From contig NZ_CP133020.1 in NCBI RefSeq assembly GCF_030866825.1, positions 3,596,001 through 3,660,000 on the forward strand: a DNA stretch of 64,000 bases. Reading direction: 5' to 3'. The position numbers and the translations under genes were made by a program. This document shows, one piece after another, positions 8,555-18,011 of the stretch. This DNA comes from Rathayibacter sp. SW19 (GTDB lineage: Bacteria > Actinomycetota > Actinomycetes > Actinomycetales > Microbacteriaceae). The notes under the pieces were generated by a model. The model was not told the DNA's origin. It saw nothing but the letters and a program-made list of their open reading frames with translations, and made no database searches. Each line of letters starts with the position of its first letter. Within the stretch, counting starts at the first letter, position 1.

Positions 8555-9637
8555 TCAGCTTGCGGCGCGACGGCGCCGCAGCGCTGCGTCAAGATCGAGC
8601 GCATCCGGCTCGATATCGTCGAGCATGCCCATGCGGGCATACCGGCTTGACGCCTCACGCAGCGGCACCTGCGGCGGTGCTGACGGCGGAACCCGCGCCG
8701 GCTCAGACACAGGCGTCTGCCGCGGCGCGAGGTGAGTCAGCGGCACCACAGTGGGCGCGAGCCGTTCCGCGATTTCAGCCGCACGGCGGTCCAGCTCTGC
8801 GGCGGCCGCTGCTCGGCGAAGGCGGGTGACCGCGTCCACCGATGCCATCGCACTGGCCGCGATCGACCCGGGTGACTGATAGAGCGGCTTCGGCAGTGGC
8901 CTCGGCGTCCAGGTTCCACCGCTGGTCCGGGCGGGCTCCTCAGAGACAGCGTGGTCGAAGATCTCCGTCGCGACCCGAGGCGCGTGTTCGCGTACCGCCG
9001 ACTGCGCCGGCCGCACAGAACGCGCGAGCCGCCCAAGATTCCCGAGCGCACCGACCACGACGATCGCCGCCCCAGCAGGCACGAGCCACGAGACACCGGC
9101 CGCGAGAGCAAGACCGCCACCGACGACCGCAGCGACAAGACCAACTGCCAGCAGGAGCGTTGTCGCAGCACGCGAGCGACGCAAACGGCGCGCACGCGTT
9201 CGCACAGCATCCGGAACCGCCTCCGCAACAGCACGAACCCCAACGGCACGAACCGGCTCTGCACGCCGAGCGTGAGCGAGCGCGGCGCGTGCCGCAGCAT
9301 CAGCCGCGGCCTGCGCCGCAGCATCCGCAAGCGCCTCGGCATGGCGCCGCTCGGCCTCTTCGCTCGCGAACACTTGAAGTTCTGCGCGCGTGCGTGCTTC
9401 GGCCTTGCGCAGGATGCGCTGCTGCGTCGCGACCTCGCGTGCGGTCGCCTCGAGACGGACCTCCGCGGGCAGTTCAGACGTTTCCGCCAGAATGCGCAAC
9501 GTCTGCTGCAATCGCACGGCGTTGCGCTCCGTCGCCTGATATTCCCGCCGCCTCAGCCAGGTCGGCAGCAAATACACGAGCCACAGCGCGGCGGCGAGCA
9601 CCACGACAATGCCCCCGCTGAGTATGTCCCCGCCCAT
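8555..9637 (-). CDS. Actinobacterial membrane protein with coiled coil, function unknown
   Basis: 360 residues. A membrane segment at about residues 8-25 is followed by a long Ala/Arg/Glu-rich stretch (about 35-125) that should form a coiled coil, then two closely spaced membrane segments (about 158-178 and 180-200), and a basic, Pro-rich cytoplasmic tail of about 150 residues. I recognise the architecture from other Microbacteriaceae but know no function. The gene is 85 bp upstream of dhaK on the same strand, yet the gap and unrelated content do not make a strong operon argument. Confidence 0.75.
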   Translation of the reverse strand: MGGDILSGGIVVVLAAALWLVYLLPTWLRRREYQATERNAVRLQQTLRILAETSELPAEVRLEATAREVATQQRILRKAEARTRAELQVFASEEAERRHAEALADAAAQAAADAAARAALAHARRAEPVRAVGVRAVAEAVPDAVRTRARRLRRSRAATTLLLAVGLVAAVVGGGLALAAGVSWLVPAGAAIVVVGALGNLGRLARSVRPAQSAVREHAPRVATEIFDHAVSEEPARTSGGTWTPRPLPKPLYQSPGSIAASAMASVDAVTRLRRAAAAAELDRRAAEIAERLAPTVVPLTHLAPRQTPVSEPARVPPSAPPQVPLREASSRYARMGMLDDIEPDALDLDAALRRRRAAS

Positions 9638-9688
9638 GTGTCTACGGTAAGGGTTGCGCGCGATCTGGGGCCCCGCAGCCCGGGTGTG

Positions 9689-10351
9689 TCACCGATCCCG
9701 TTGCACCGGCAGCTGCTGTTCTGCAGCCTTCAGGTCGTCGGCGGGGATGCGGGCCGCCGCCGCAGGCGCTTGCCCGTCGCGCCAACGACGCAACACACCC
9801 TGGCGCACCTCCTCGACGACGAGGGCGAAGCAGAAGTGATCACGCCAGTCGCCGTTGATGTGAATATAGCGACGCCGGAGCCCCTCATAACGGAACCCCA
9901 GCTTCTCGACAACCCGCAGAGAGGGGCCGTTCTCCGGGCGAATGCAGATCTCCATCCGATGCAAGCCGAGCTGAAAGAAGCAATAGTCGGTCGCGAGCGC
10001 CGTCGCGATCGGGGTGACCGAACGCCCGGCGAACCGCTCGCCCACCCAGTAGCCGATGGTGGCGCTTGCGAGCGATCCATAGCTGATCGACGAAACATTC
10101 AGCTGCCCGGCGAGTTCGCCGTTGTACTCGACGATGAAGGGCAGACCATGCCCGGCCCGAGCATTCGCCTGCAACGATCGGATGCTCGCGCGCACGTCGA
10201 AATTCATCGGTCCGTGCGGGTTGGTCGCCTCCCACTGACGCAACCAGCCCCGGTTGGCAAGAAGTTCACGTTCCAGCGGGCGCGCGTCATGCAAGCGGAT
10301 CGGACGTACCGTCACCGGTCCGTCGTTCAGCGTCGGGATGAACAGTGGCAT
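9689..10351 (-). CDS. GNAT acetyltransferase, RimJ/RimL type
   Basis: 220 residues. RimJ/RimL-type enzymes transfer acetyl from acetyl-CoA to protein N-termini or small molecules. The N-terminus (VTVRPIRLHDARPLE) is typical; the acetyl-CoA-binding region contains GYWVGERFAGRSVTPIA, and the C-terminal signature NGPSLRVVEKLGFRYEG is clear, ending with DWRDHFCFALV. The start at 10351 gives the family's normal N-terminus; upstream in-frame codons would overlap the galU end. It follows galU by 10 bp on the same strand, a common actinobacterial pairing, so co-transcription is likely. Confidence 0.9.
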   Translation of the reverse strand: MPLFIPTLNDGPVTVRPIRLHDARPLERELLANRGWLRQWEATNPHGPMNFDVRASIRSLQANARAGHGLPFIVEYNGELAGQLNVSSISYGSLASATIGYWVGERFAGRSVTPIATALATDYCFFQLGLHRMEICIRPENGPSLRVVEKLGFRYEGLRRRYIHINGDWRDHFCFALVVEEVRQGVLRRWRDGQAPAAAARIPADDLKAAEQQLPVQRDR

Positions 10352-10361
10352 GAGTTGAAGA

Positions 10362-11333
10362 TTACTGCGCGTGTTCGTGCCCGGTGTTGCCAACAACGCC
10401 GCCGTCGCGTGCATTGATCGTTCCGTTGGCGGGAAGGCTCGGACTCAAATCCGCGGCGAACGAGCGCAGCCACGGACGCAATTGCGGTCCGAGATCCTCG
10501 CGATCCACCGCCAGTTGCACGATGGCCTTGATGTAGTCGAGCCGATCACCCGTGTCATATCGGCGGCCGCGGAACACGACGCCGTAGACGCCGCCCGCGA
10601 TCGACTCGTCCGCGGCGAGGGTCTCCAGCGCGTCGGTCAGCTGAATCTCGCCGCCCTTGCCCGGCAGCGTGTGCTCCAACACGTCGAAAACTTCTGGCTG
10701 CAGCACATAACGGCCGATGATCGCCAGGTTCGACGGTGCATCTGCAGCATCCGGCTTCTCTACCAGCCCGCGCACCCGAACCACATCGCCCTCATCGGTC
10801 GGCTCGACGTCGGCGGCTCCGTACAGGTGGATCTGGTCCGGCTCGACCTCCAGAAGAGCGATCACGGTCGCGCGGCGCTCCTGCGCAACGACGAGCATCC
10901 GTTCGAGAAGTACGTCGCGGGCATCGATGATGTCGTCACCGAGCAGCACGGCGAACGGCTGGTTGCCGACGTGCATCTTCGCCCGCAGCACCGCATGCCC
11001 GAGGCCCTTCGGATCGCCCTGCCGCACATAGTGCATGTCGGCGAGCTCGGTCGAATAGTTCACCTTCTCAAGCCGATCGGTGTCGCCCTTGCGTTCCAGC
11101 GTCGCCTCGAGCTCGGTCGCACGATCGAAATGGTTCTCGAGCGCGTTCTTGTTTCGGCCGGTGATCAGCAGCACATCGTGGAGCCCCGCACCGACCGCCT
11201 CCTCGACCACATACTGGATCGCAGGTTTGTCCACGACGGGCAGCATCTCCTTGGGCATCGCCTTGGTCGCGGGAAGGAATCGTGTTCCCAATCCCGCGGC
11301 GGGAATCACGGCCTTGGTAATCTGCTGTGCCAT
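10362..11333 (-). CDS. galU: UTP-glucose-1-phosphate uridylyltransferase
   Basis: 323 residues; makes UDP-glucose from UTP and glucose-1-phosphate for cell-wall and capsule sugars. The nucleotidyltransferase signature is intact (AVIPAAGLGTRFLPATKAMPKE, written here as AAGLGTRFLP plus KAMPKEML) and is followed by the family's IQYVVEEA, AVLLGDDIID and VEKP segments. Length matches bacterial GalU. The start at 11333 was chosen because MAQQITKAVIP is the canonical opening; the frame is open 8 codons further up. Divergent from the folate gene at 11407 with only about 70 bp between them. Confidence 0.96.
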   Translation of the reverse strand: MAQQITKAVIPAAGLGTRFLPATKAMPKEMLPVVDKPAIQYVVEEAVGAGLHDVLLITGRNKNALENHFDRATELEATLERKGDTDRLEKVNYSTELADMHYVRQGDPKGLGHAVLRAKMHVGNQPFAVLLGDDIIDARDVLLERMLVVAQERRATVIALLEVEPDQIHLYGAADVEPTDEGDVVRVRGLVEKPDAADAPSNLAIIGRYVLQPEVFDVLEHTLPGKGGEIQLTDALETLAADESIAGGVYGVVFRGRRYDTGDRLDYIKAIVQLAVDREDLGPQLRPWLRSFAADLSPSLPANGTINARDGGVVGNTGHEHAQ

Positions 11334-11406
11334 GATCGCAAGGCTAGCGCCTCGCACCTGGAACTCGGGCGCAGTCGGATGATGAACACCACGTAGTATG
11401 ACCTAC

Positions 11407-11988
11407 ATGTCGAGCGAGCTGAGCAATCAGAAGCGGGCTCTGCGCGCCGAGCTACGGGAACGCCGTCAGAACATGACAGCCACCGAGCGGGACAGTGCCA
11501 CGGCGGGGATCACCCGGCAGCTCATCGACCTGACCACCGACCTGTCCGCCCGGTCGGTGTCCTGTTACTTGCCGACCCTCCTGGAACCGAACACCAGGCC
11601 ATATCTGAACTGGGCGCGTGAGAACGGTGTGCGAGTTCTCCTCCCGATCTCGCGCGAAGACGGACTCCTCGACTGGACGACCGGGGACGGCGAAACCGAA
11701 ACTAAAAGCAATCTCGGCATCCCCGAGGCGGTTGGAGAACTGCTTGGCCCCATCGCGATCAACGACGTCGACCTGATCCTGGTTCCGGCGGCGGCCGTGG
11801 ACAAAACCGGCCTGCGCCTGGGTTGGGGACGGGGCTATTTCGACAAAACGCTCGGAAGCATGGAAAAATGTCCTCCAGTGTATGCCGTGCTTTTCGACGG
11901 CGAACTCGTGGACCAGGTTCCGCGGGAATTGCATGACCAATCGGTGGATGGCGTTGTCACCCCGATCAGGATCGTACAATTCTCGTGA
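11407..11988 (+). CDS. 5-formyltetrahydrofolate cyclo-ligase
   Basis: 193 residues; converts 5-formyl-THF to 5,10-methenyl-THF with ATP. The signature is intact: LRLGWGRGYFDKTL, the Mg-ATP binding loop of the family, and the N-terminal basic helix KRALRAELRERR. VDLILVPAAAVD precedes the loop as usual. Two ATGs are possible (11398 and 11407). A TAGTAT box at 11394-11399 lies 7 bases before the second ATG, which would fit a leaderless start at 11407 (inference). FmdB-type zinc ribbon and mscL follow on the same strand, a common actinobacterial order. Confidence 0.93.
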   Translation: MSSELSNQKRALRAELRERRQNMTATERDSATAGITRQLIDLTTDLSARSVSCYLPTLLEPNTRPYLNWARENGVRVLLPISREDGLLDWTTGDGETETKSNLGIPEAVGELLGPIAINDVDLILVPAAAVDKTGLRLGWGRGYFDKTLGSMEKCPPVYAVLFDGELVDQVPRELHDQSVDGVVTPIRIVQFS

Positions 11989-12057
11989 TGGGCGGGCACG
12001 CGCGCTCCGCCGCCTCGACATGCGACTGCCAACAACAATGAAAGTCGAGCAACACCA

Positions 12058-12456
12058 GTGCCCACCTACGCATATAAGTGCCGGGAATGTTCAAACGCAT
12101 TCGATGTCCACCAAGCATTCTCCGATGACGCCCTAACGGTGTGCCCGTCGTGCGGCGGTGTTCTGCGCAAGGTGTTCGGCACAGTCGGCGTCACGTTCAA
12201 CGGCTCCGGTTTCTACCGAACCGACTCGCGGGCATCGAATGCAGCCCTCGCCCCGGCCAAGGGCGACAAGCACGGTGGCGACAAACACGGTGGCGACAAG
12301 AAAGACAAAAAGGGCAAGAAAGAGCCGGTCGGCGCTTCGGCTTCGGCTTCTGGCACATCGGCAGGCGCATCCGGTGCGGCATCCGGAACTTCACCGAACG
12401 GCGGATCCAGATCGTCGTCAGCTTCGTCGGCGAAGACGCCGGCGTCGTCGTCCTAA
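12058..12456 (+). CDS. FmdB-family zinc-ribbon protein
   Basis: 132 residues from a GTG start. Residues 1-45 form a zinc ribbon with two CxxC pairs (CREC and CPSC) in the FmdB arrangement (MPTYAYKCRECSNAFD). The rest is low complexity: a Lys/Gly/Asp-rich part with a pentad repeat GDKHG (15-bp units at 12262-12276 and 12277-12291) and a Ser/Ala/Gly-rich tail, as in other actinobacterial members. The function is unknown; proteins of this family are thought to be regulatory. It lies between the folate cyclo-ligase and mscL genes, 26 bp before the latter. Confidence 0.9.
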   Translation: MPTYAYKCRECSNAFDVHQAFSDDALTVCPSCGGVLRKVFGTVGVTFNGSGFYRTDSRASNAALAPAKGDKHGGDKHGGDKKDKKGKKEPVGASASASGTSAGASGAASGTSPNGGSRSSSASSAKTPASSS

Positions 12457-12482
12457 AGGACGAAACAACAAGGGGGTAGTTC

Positions 12483-12923
12483 ATGCTCAAGGGATTCAAA
12501 GAATTCATCATGCGTGGCAACGTGATGGATCTGGCAGTCGCGGTCGTCATCGGCGCCGCGTTCACTGTCGTCATTGGCGCACTCGTCACCGGCATCATCA
12601 ATCCACTCATCGGGGCGGTGTTCAACGCCAAGGATCTCAATTCGGTCCTGATTCTCAGCATCCCGACGGTTTCCGGTGGGCACGCTCAGCTTCTATTCGG
12701 TGCATTCCTGGCTGCATTGATTCAGTTCATCATCGTTGCAGCAGTGGTGTACTTTGCTGTCGTCCTTCCCGTGAACCACCTGCTGCTGATGGCGGCTAAC
12801 CGGCGCAAGTCCGGAGTGGTCGAGGACGAGGACACACCGCCGACCGAACTCGACATGCTCACCGAGATCCGCGATCTGCTCGCAGCCGACCGCGAAGCCG
12901 CCGCCGGCAAGCACACGCCGTAG
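12483..12923 (+). CDS. mscL: Large-conductance mechanosensitive channel
   Basis: 146 residues. A pentameric channel that opens under membrane tension to protect cells from hypo-osmotic shock. The N-terminal signature is complete (MLKGFKEFIMRGNVMDLAVAV), TM1 with the gate region AVVIGAAFTVVIGALV and TM2 (AALIQFIIVAAVVYFAVV) are clear, and the C-terminus is an acidic helix bundle. A strong ribosome-binding site (AGGGGG) precedes the ATG. Region 12924-12974 after the gene has no clear terminator. Confidence 0.97.
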   Translation: MLKGFKEFIMRGNVMDLAVAVVIGAAFTVVIGALVTGIINPLIGAVFNAKDLNSVLILSIPTVSGGHAQLLFGAFLAALIQFIIVAAVVYFAVVLPVNHLLLMAANRRKSGVVEDEDTPPTELDMLTEIRDLLAADREAAAGKHTP

Positions 12924-12974
12924 CCGTTAGCCCGGCGCCTGTTTGACCCCAGTGCCTGTTAACCCCGTGCCCGC

Positions 12975-13169
12975 TTAACCCCAGTGGGGCGGCACGTCGC
13001 GCTTGAGTTGCGCGTCATTCGACGTGTTCGTGTCACCCCAGGCCTGGTCTTTGTCGCCGGCAGCACGCACGGCATCGGCCTCGGCACGCCCTGCCCGAGG
13101 GGTGGGATCAGCACCGGGTACACCGGGGCGGTGTGCGCGCCGGGAACGGCGCGCGGAACGTTCTGCCAT
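12975..13169 (-). CDS. Small conserved actinobacterial protein
   Basis: 64 residues: a basic N-terminus (MAERSARRSRRAHRP), a Gly/Pro/Ala-rich centre, and an ending WGDTNTSNDAQLKRDVPPHWG. This tail is, to my knowledge, the mark of a short protein family common in Microbacteriaceae and relatives; its function is unknown. It is on the same strand as, and 45 bp downstream of, the large helicase-like gene, and could be co-transcribed with it. Confidence 0.7.
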   Translation of the reverse strand: MAERSARRSRRAHRPGVPGADPTPRAGRAEADAVRAAGDKDQAWGDTNTSNDAQLKRDVPPHWG

Positions 13170-13214
13170 ACGTCCAGACTATCTCGCACGGACGAACTGT
13201 CCGGCGCGTGCCGG

Positions 13215-16200
13215 CTACCCCGCAGCAGGCATTCGCTCCGACGGGATGTCGATCGGTCCGGTAGCTTCTGCGGTTTCGTCCTCCGCCCCGATCAGTTTCG
13301 CCACGCGCGCAGCGACCGCCTCCGGATTGCCGAACAACTCGAAACTGTGCACGCGCATGTAGTGCCAGCCGAGCCGGCGCAGCACTTCCGGCCGCAGTCG
13401 GAGCGATTCGCGTAGGCTGGCCCGACCCAGAATCGCGTCGGTTTCAACGACGACCGCACGCCCGTTGTGCGATGCGACGAGCGCAAGCGCGCCGCGGTGT
13501 CCGAGTTGCACGGTGAGGCCACGTCGCTTCAGCCGGCGAGCCAGGTCGATCAAGAGAGGTTCGCTGTCACCGGGAACGTCGTCGACGCCCGACGAGATCG
13601 CAGCCGCCTCGCCGAGCACTTGTGCGAGTGCGACGATACCGTGCCGCATCCGCGACGAGTCGATGTCTTCGGGGTGGAAGCACGAGACGATGTCCATCGA
13701 CCGGCGCGCGCGCGTGAGACCGACCGCGAGCAGGCGTTCGCCGCCGGGCTCTGCCAGCGTTCCGAAGTTCGACAGCAGGCGCCCGTGAGGGGTGCGCCCG
13801 TATCCGATCGAGAAGATCACCCGATCCCGGCTTTGCGCAACAGACTGTTCGAGTGTGACAACGGTGAACGGCTCGGCCCGATCGCCGAGGATGAAGTCGC
13901 TGAGATCCTTGCGCTTCGCGAATGCGGCCAAGACCGCCTGGTGCACCCGCACGGCGTGTCGTGCGCTCGCGGTGACCACCATCAGCGATTCTCGCGGGCG
14001 GTTCGCCGCATGCTCGAGCACGAGCTCAACGACCTTGCTCACCTCTGCGTCGACGCTTTCGACCGCCCCGGACTCCTCATCGGGCATGCCATGACCGCCT
14101 GACACGAAGTTGAGCGTCAAGCTGCCGTGGCCGAGGAAGGTGCCCGCCCACGGAAGCGATTCGATCTTGCCGCCGTAGAAGCGCCGATTGATCAGCTCGG
14201 CCAGGTCATCGCCGCCTGCACGATAGCTGCGGCTGAGCATGAACACCGGCAGCAGCTCGCTCAACTGTGCCAGCGCCGAGTCGGCGTGTACGGCATCGAC
14301 GTCGAGTTCGGGCGGATCTTCCGGGACTTGCGAGATGGCAATGGTGAACGGCGACGGCGTCTGCGTCACCGGGTCGCCGAATGCAACGATCTGCGGTGCC
14401 CTGCGGATGACGCCGATGCTCTCGGCCAGTGTGAGCGCGCCGGCGTCGATCAGCAGGACCGCGTCGAACGACAGGTCGCTCGGCAGGCCGGGCACGTCGT
14501 ACGGCGATGCCAACCAGACCGGCGCGAGCACGCGAGCCAGGTGCGGTGCCGCCGCCGCAAGCGCGGGGGGTGTGGTGCGGTCGCTGCGCAGAAGCCGGCG
14601 CAAGGCATCCGCTTCTTCCGGATAGTCGACGACACCGATCTTCCAGGTGTCGGCCAGCTGCCACGCCAGCTGCTGACCTGTGGCGGATGCGTGCGCCTCG
14701 TCAACGAGGCGAAAATCGGCTTCCAGGCGCGACAGCACTCGCGTGTTGGCGCCCAGCAGCGCGCGGTCGCTGCCGAGCATCAACTCCAATACAGACTGCC
14801 ACCAGGCCAATTCGAGTTCGGTTGCGACATTCTGCTGAGGCACGTGACGCTGCGACAAATCGGCGAGAAGGGGGTCCAGACTCAACTCGCGCAGGGTCGC
14901 CAGTAGCGCCGTGCGCTCCTGCAGGTTCGCAAGCACCTCGGATTCCGCCGCGAGACCGGACAGCGTGTAGACCAGTTGCGAAATCGTCAGGCCGAGCAGG
15001 GAGTGCGGTGTGCCGGTGCGCCGCAGGGGTGCATCCAAGCTCGCTAGATCGCCGGAAACGCGTTGATAGGCGACCAGCAGGTCGGCTACCCCGACCGGCA
15101 CCTCGGGCGGAACGCCTGCGGCAGCGAACCGCTGCCACAGGGTGCGCTGATTCTGGATGCGACGCAGCGACTCGTTCAGCTCGTTCACGTGCACGCCCGG
15201 CCGCACGTACTCGAGCGCGAGTTTGCGCAGACGTCGACGGTTCGCACCGGACATTTGCGGGGCATCCCGTCGGTTGGCGGTGGCGGCGATGAGCTCGGTG
15301 AGCGAGCGATCGAACACGGCGGGAAGGAATTTGTCGAGCGTGTCCCGCAAATCCCCGAGAAGGCGCAGGTAGATGCCGAGTTCCGCGATCGTCTCGAACG
15401 GCCGCATCCTGGTCTGCCCGATCACTGCGTTCGCGCGCTCCAGCAGTCGAGGCAGGTCTGTGCTGTTCAGCCTCTTGGCCAGCACGTGGGCTGCGGATGC
15501 GTCCGCCGTCGTGGTGAAGGATGCCCCATACCACGGCGAATCGGCGGGCCCGTAGCGGAATTCGCCGAGCGTCGCCGCTTTGATCAGAACGTCTGCGGCC
15601 GATGCCCTGTTGTGCGCAAGCGCTTCGATCGAGTGGCGCTCGAGCCGGGCGGTCGTCGCAGGTGGAGTTGGCAGCAGTGCCAGTCGCGCGAGCTCTTCGA
15701 GCGCGTCGAGCACGCTGACGCCGAGTGCCGGATCGGGCTGTGTGAGCGCAGCGCGGTAATCGAGCAGAACTTTGCGCAGGCGCACAAGCGCGTCATCGAC
15801 CTCGGTGACGCGAGGCTGGGTGGTCTTCTCGTTGCGCGTGATGGACCCGATGACGTCGCGCCGAAGCGTGCGCGGTGCGACGGCCAGCCCGCTCAGCCCG
15901 ACCTGCGTCAGCCGGCGGGAGATGCCGTCCAAACTCGAGCGCCGCGGGCTGACGACCAGGATGCGCTTGTGTGCAGCCACCAGCGCGCCGATAGCGTTGA
16001 CTATGGTCTGTGTGCCGCCGGTGCCCGGCAGCACCTTGACGACGAGCGAGTTGCCTGCGCCGATCTGCGCGACGATGTTCTCCTGCTCCTCGTCAGCGTC
16101 AAGCAGGAGCGTGTCCGTGGCCGGCGGGCGAGCATCCTGGCCGACGGTCTCAACGGGGCGGAATGCCTCTTCGACCCGCTTACGCGCCGACGGGTTGCCG

Positions 16201-16988
16201 GCGATCGCGTCGAGAACCGGATAGTCGAGATCGGCCGCGTCCGCTGCCATCGAGCCGGCGACATCCGCGAACGACGAGACGACCAGGCGCGGCTGCACAT
16301 TGAACCACGGCAGATGGCTGGTCAGACCACGCAGGCGATCGATGACCGGCTGCGGCTTGAACACGCCGTTCGTGACGGCAAGAGCGACGAACGCCTCGGC
16401 GTCGAGGGTGATCTGAAACTGCTCGTGCAGAGCTCGCGCCAATTCGGGGTTGAGGAAGGGCTTGCCGCGCAGCTTGAGTTCGAAATCGCGCCCATAGCGT
16501 CGGATGGCAACGGGGCGCAACAACACAGGAGCGGTGTACTCGTCGCCGTTGCCGCGCCACCCCGCCAGCCCGATCGCCAGATGCACGGAGTCGATCCCCC
16601 GCACGGAACGCAATTCAATGCCCTTTGCCGTGATCGCGCTGGCCGCAACGCGGGCGTTACGCAGCGCCAGCTCATCGCGGATCAGGCTGGAGAGCAGCGT
16701 CGACTTGCCGGTGATGAACTGCGGCAGGCCGCCGGGGTGCGTCGAGCTCAACTCGATCCGGGTTCGCGGCGTGTCGACGAAGTGAAGCAGCGGCGACGGA
16801 CCACCGAGCGCGGCCAATTCTTCACGCCAACGCTGCCACACCGGCTCGGCGATATTACCTGCCATCACGGTCGGATCCCCCAGGCTGACGGTCTGTGGAG
16901 ACGTGGTATTGCGCAGGTCGAGGGCGTCGCGCGACCCGTCATCACGGGACAGGTCGTCATCCGCCTGTTTTCGATCGACTCGCCACAC
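13215..16988 (-). CDS. Giant helicase-like protein with degenerate ATPase motifs and C-terminal REase-like domain
   Basis: 1257 residues, among the largest genes here. The N-terminal third (about 50-290) resembles the DUF4011-type helicase-associated domain. The ATPase core follows SF1 order but with changed motifs: Walker A reads PGTGGTQT at residues 321-328, without the lysine of GxGK[ST]; motif II reads VLLIDAGAL (about 844-852), without the usual DE; motif III-like GDPVTQTPSPF follows at about 871; the arginine-rich motif VI (VGLTRARRS) is kept near residue 1115. The last 110 residues resemble the MTES_1575-type endonuclease domain (REVLRRLGWHYMRVHS-like ending). It may be a DNA-binding scaffold that no longer hydrolyses ATP. 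The first ATG was taken; an alternative is M42 (MAGNIAEP). Confidence 0.75.
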   Translation of the reverse strand: MWRVDRKQADDDLSRDDGSRDALDLRNTTSPQTVSLGDPTVMAGNIAEPVWQRWREELAALGGPSPLLHFVDTPRTRIELSSTHPGGLPQFITGKSTLLSSLIRDELALRNARVAASAITAKGIELRSVRGIDSVHLAIGLAGWRGNGDEYTAPVLLRPVAIRRYGRDFELKLRGKPFLNPELARALHEQFQITLDAEAFVALAVTNGVFKPQPVIDRLRGLTSHLPWFNVQPRLVVSSFADVAGSMAADAADLDYPVLDAIAGNPSARKRVEEAFRPVETVGQDARPPATDTLLLDADEEQENIVAQIGAGNSLVVKVLPGTGGTQTIVNAIGALVAAHKRILVVSPRRSSLDGISRRLTQVGLSGLAVAPRTLRRDVIGSITRNEKTTQPRVTEVDDALVRLRKVLLDYRAALTQPDPALGVSVLDALEELARLALLPTPPATTARLERHSIEALAHNRASAADVLIKAATLGEFRYGPADSPWYGASFTTTADASAAHVLAKRLNSTDLPRLLERANAVIGQTRMRPFETIAELGIYLRLLGDLRDTLDKFLPAVFDRSLTELIAATANRRDAPQMSGANRRRLRKLALEYVRPGVHVNELNESLRRIQNQRTLWQRFAAAGVPPEVPVGVADLLVAYQRVSGDLASLDAPLRRTGTPHSLLGLTISQLVYTLSGLAAESEVLANLQERTALLATLRELSLDPLLADLSQRHVPQQNVATELELAWWQSVLELMLGSDRALLGANTRVLSRLEADFRLVDEAHASATGQQLAWQLADTWKIGVVDYPEEADALRRLLRSDRTTPPALAAAAPHLARVLAPVWLASPYDVPGLPSDLSFDAVLLIDAGALTLAESIGVIRRAPQIVAFGDPVTQTPSPFTIAISQVPEDPPELDVDAVHADSALAQLSELLPVFMLSRSYRAGGDDLAELINRRFYGGKIESLPWAGTFLGHGSLTLNFVSGGHGMPDEESGAVESVDAEVSKVVELVLEHAANRPRESLMVVTASARHAVRVHQAVLAAFAKRKDLSDFILGDRAEPFTVVTLEQSVAQSRDRVIFSIGYGRTPHGRLLSNFGTLAEPGGERLLAVGLTRARRSMDIVSCFHPEDIDSSRMRHGIVALAQVLGEAAAISSGVDDVPGDSEPLLIDLARRLKRRGLTVQLGHRGALALVASHNGRAVVVETDAILGRASLRESLRLRPEVLRRLGWHYMRVHSFELFGNPEAVAARVAKLIGAEDETAEATGPIDIPSERMPAAG

Positions 16989-17131
16989 ACCGCCACCCTA
17001 CGTGTGCTGCGCGAAATATCCTGGCAATCCGCGCGGGTTTCGCGCTAGTCGGCCGGTTTGGATGGCCTTTGGCGCGCAGACCGGCACCTGTGCGCCTGTC
17101 GTGGCAGACAATCGCGGCCCACAATATCGGT

Positions 17132-18007
17132 ATGGCTCGCGTGCTTATCCCGCTTCCTTCACGTGATTTCGATCCTTCGGAGGTCGCCGTCAGTTGGCGT
17201 GTGCTCACCGCGCGCGGGCACACGGTGCAGTTCGCGACACCCGACGGGAGCGAATCTGCGGGCGACGAGATGATGCTCACCGGGCGCGGGCTGGACGTGT
17301 GGGGTTTCATTCCAAGACTGCGCCGTTTCAGCGTCGTCGGGCGGGTGCTGCGCACGAACGCCGACGCGCGAGCCGACTATGCGAACATGCTCGCGTCGCC
17401 GGAGTTTCGCCGGCCGCTGCCGTGGAACCAGCTCGAGCACTCGGAGTTCGACGGCCTGTTGCTGCCCGGCGGCCATCGCGCCCGCGGCATGCGCGAGTAC
17501 CTGGAAAGCAGCCTCCTGCAGCGGGTCGTCAGCGATGCGTTCACTCGTGAACTTCCCGTCGCCGCCATCTGCCACGGGGTGCTGCTCGCCGCCAGAAGCC
17601 ACGATCCGACCTCCGGCGAATCGGTGCTTCGCGGCCGACGCACAACCGCGTTGACCTGGAGTCTGGAGTCCGCCGCCTGGCGCGTTGCCCGCGTCGCACG
17701 TTTTTGGGACCCCGGCTACTACCGCACCTACCCGGACGGCGCCGGCCGACCCATCGGGTACATGTCTGTGCAAGCAGAGGTCACCCGGGCGCTTGCGGAT
17801 TCCGCGGACTTTCTGGATGTCGACCCCGGCGGGCCGGATGCCGCCGCCAAGTCGAGCGGTCGCGTTCGCGACACCGCCACCGACTCCCGACCTGCGTTCG
17901 TCGTGCGCGACGGCCGGTACCTGTCCGCTCGGTGGCCGGGCGACGTGCACACCTTCGCTTGGGACTTCGCCGACATGCTGAACGAGTGCGGCGCCCGCGG
18001 CGAGTGA
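17132..18007 (+). CDS. DJ-1/PfpI-family (type 1 glutamine amidotransferase-like) protein
   Basis: 291 residues. The fold is that of class I glutamine amidotransferases/DJ-1: an opening beta strand (MARVLIPLP), DGLLLPGGH as the nucleotide-like loop, and the nucleophile elbow AAICHGVLLAAR with the reactive cysteine followed by His. Members act as deglycases, hydratases or chaperones; no specific role can be assigned. The ATG at 17132 opens the Rossmann-like strand directly; the frame is open 79 codons further upstream but that DNA belongs to the promoter region and the divergent helicase-like gene. It ends 4 bp before the convergent tetR gene. Confidence 0.88.
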   Translation: MARVLIPLPSRDFDPSEVAVSWRVLTARGHTVQFATPDGSESAGDEMMLTGRGLDVWGFIPRLRRFSVVGRVLRTNADARADYANMLASPEFRRPLPWNQLEHSEFDGLLLPGGHRARGMREYLESSLLQRVVSDAFTRELPVAAICHGVLLAARSHDPTSGESVLRGRRTTALTWSLESAAWRVARVARFWDPGYYRTYPDGAGRPIGYMSVQAEVTRALADSADFLDVDPGGPDAAAKSSGRVRDTATDSRPAFVVRDGRYLSARWPGDVHTFAWDFADMLNECGARGE

Positions 18008-18011
18008 ACCG

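Noticed and set aside
8470..8658. N-terminal extension of DhaK
   Set aside because: The canonical DhaK start MKKFINR is at 8469 and the extension overlaps the neighbouring membrane protein gene.
8951..10417. 488-codon plus-strand frame
   Set aside because: Runs antisense through the coiled-coil membrane protein and acetyltransferase genes; Arg/His/Pro-rich noise.
15063..17048. 661-codon plus-strand frame
   Set aside because: Antisense shadow of the helicase-like gene, whose frame has family motifs; the shadow is rich in Arg/His and has none.
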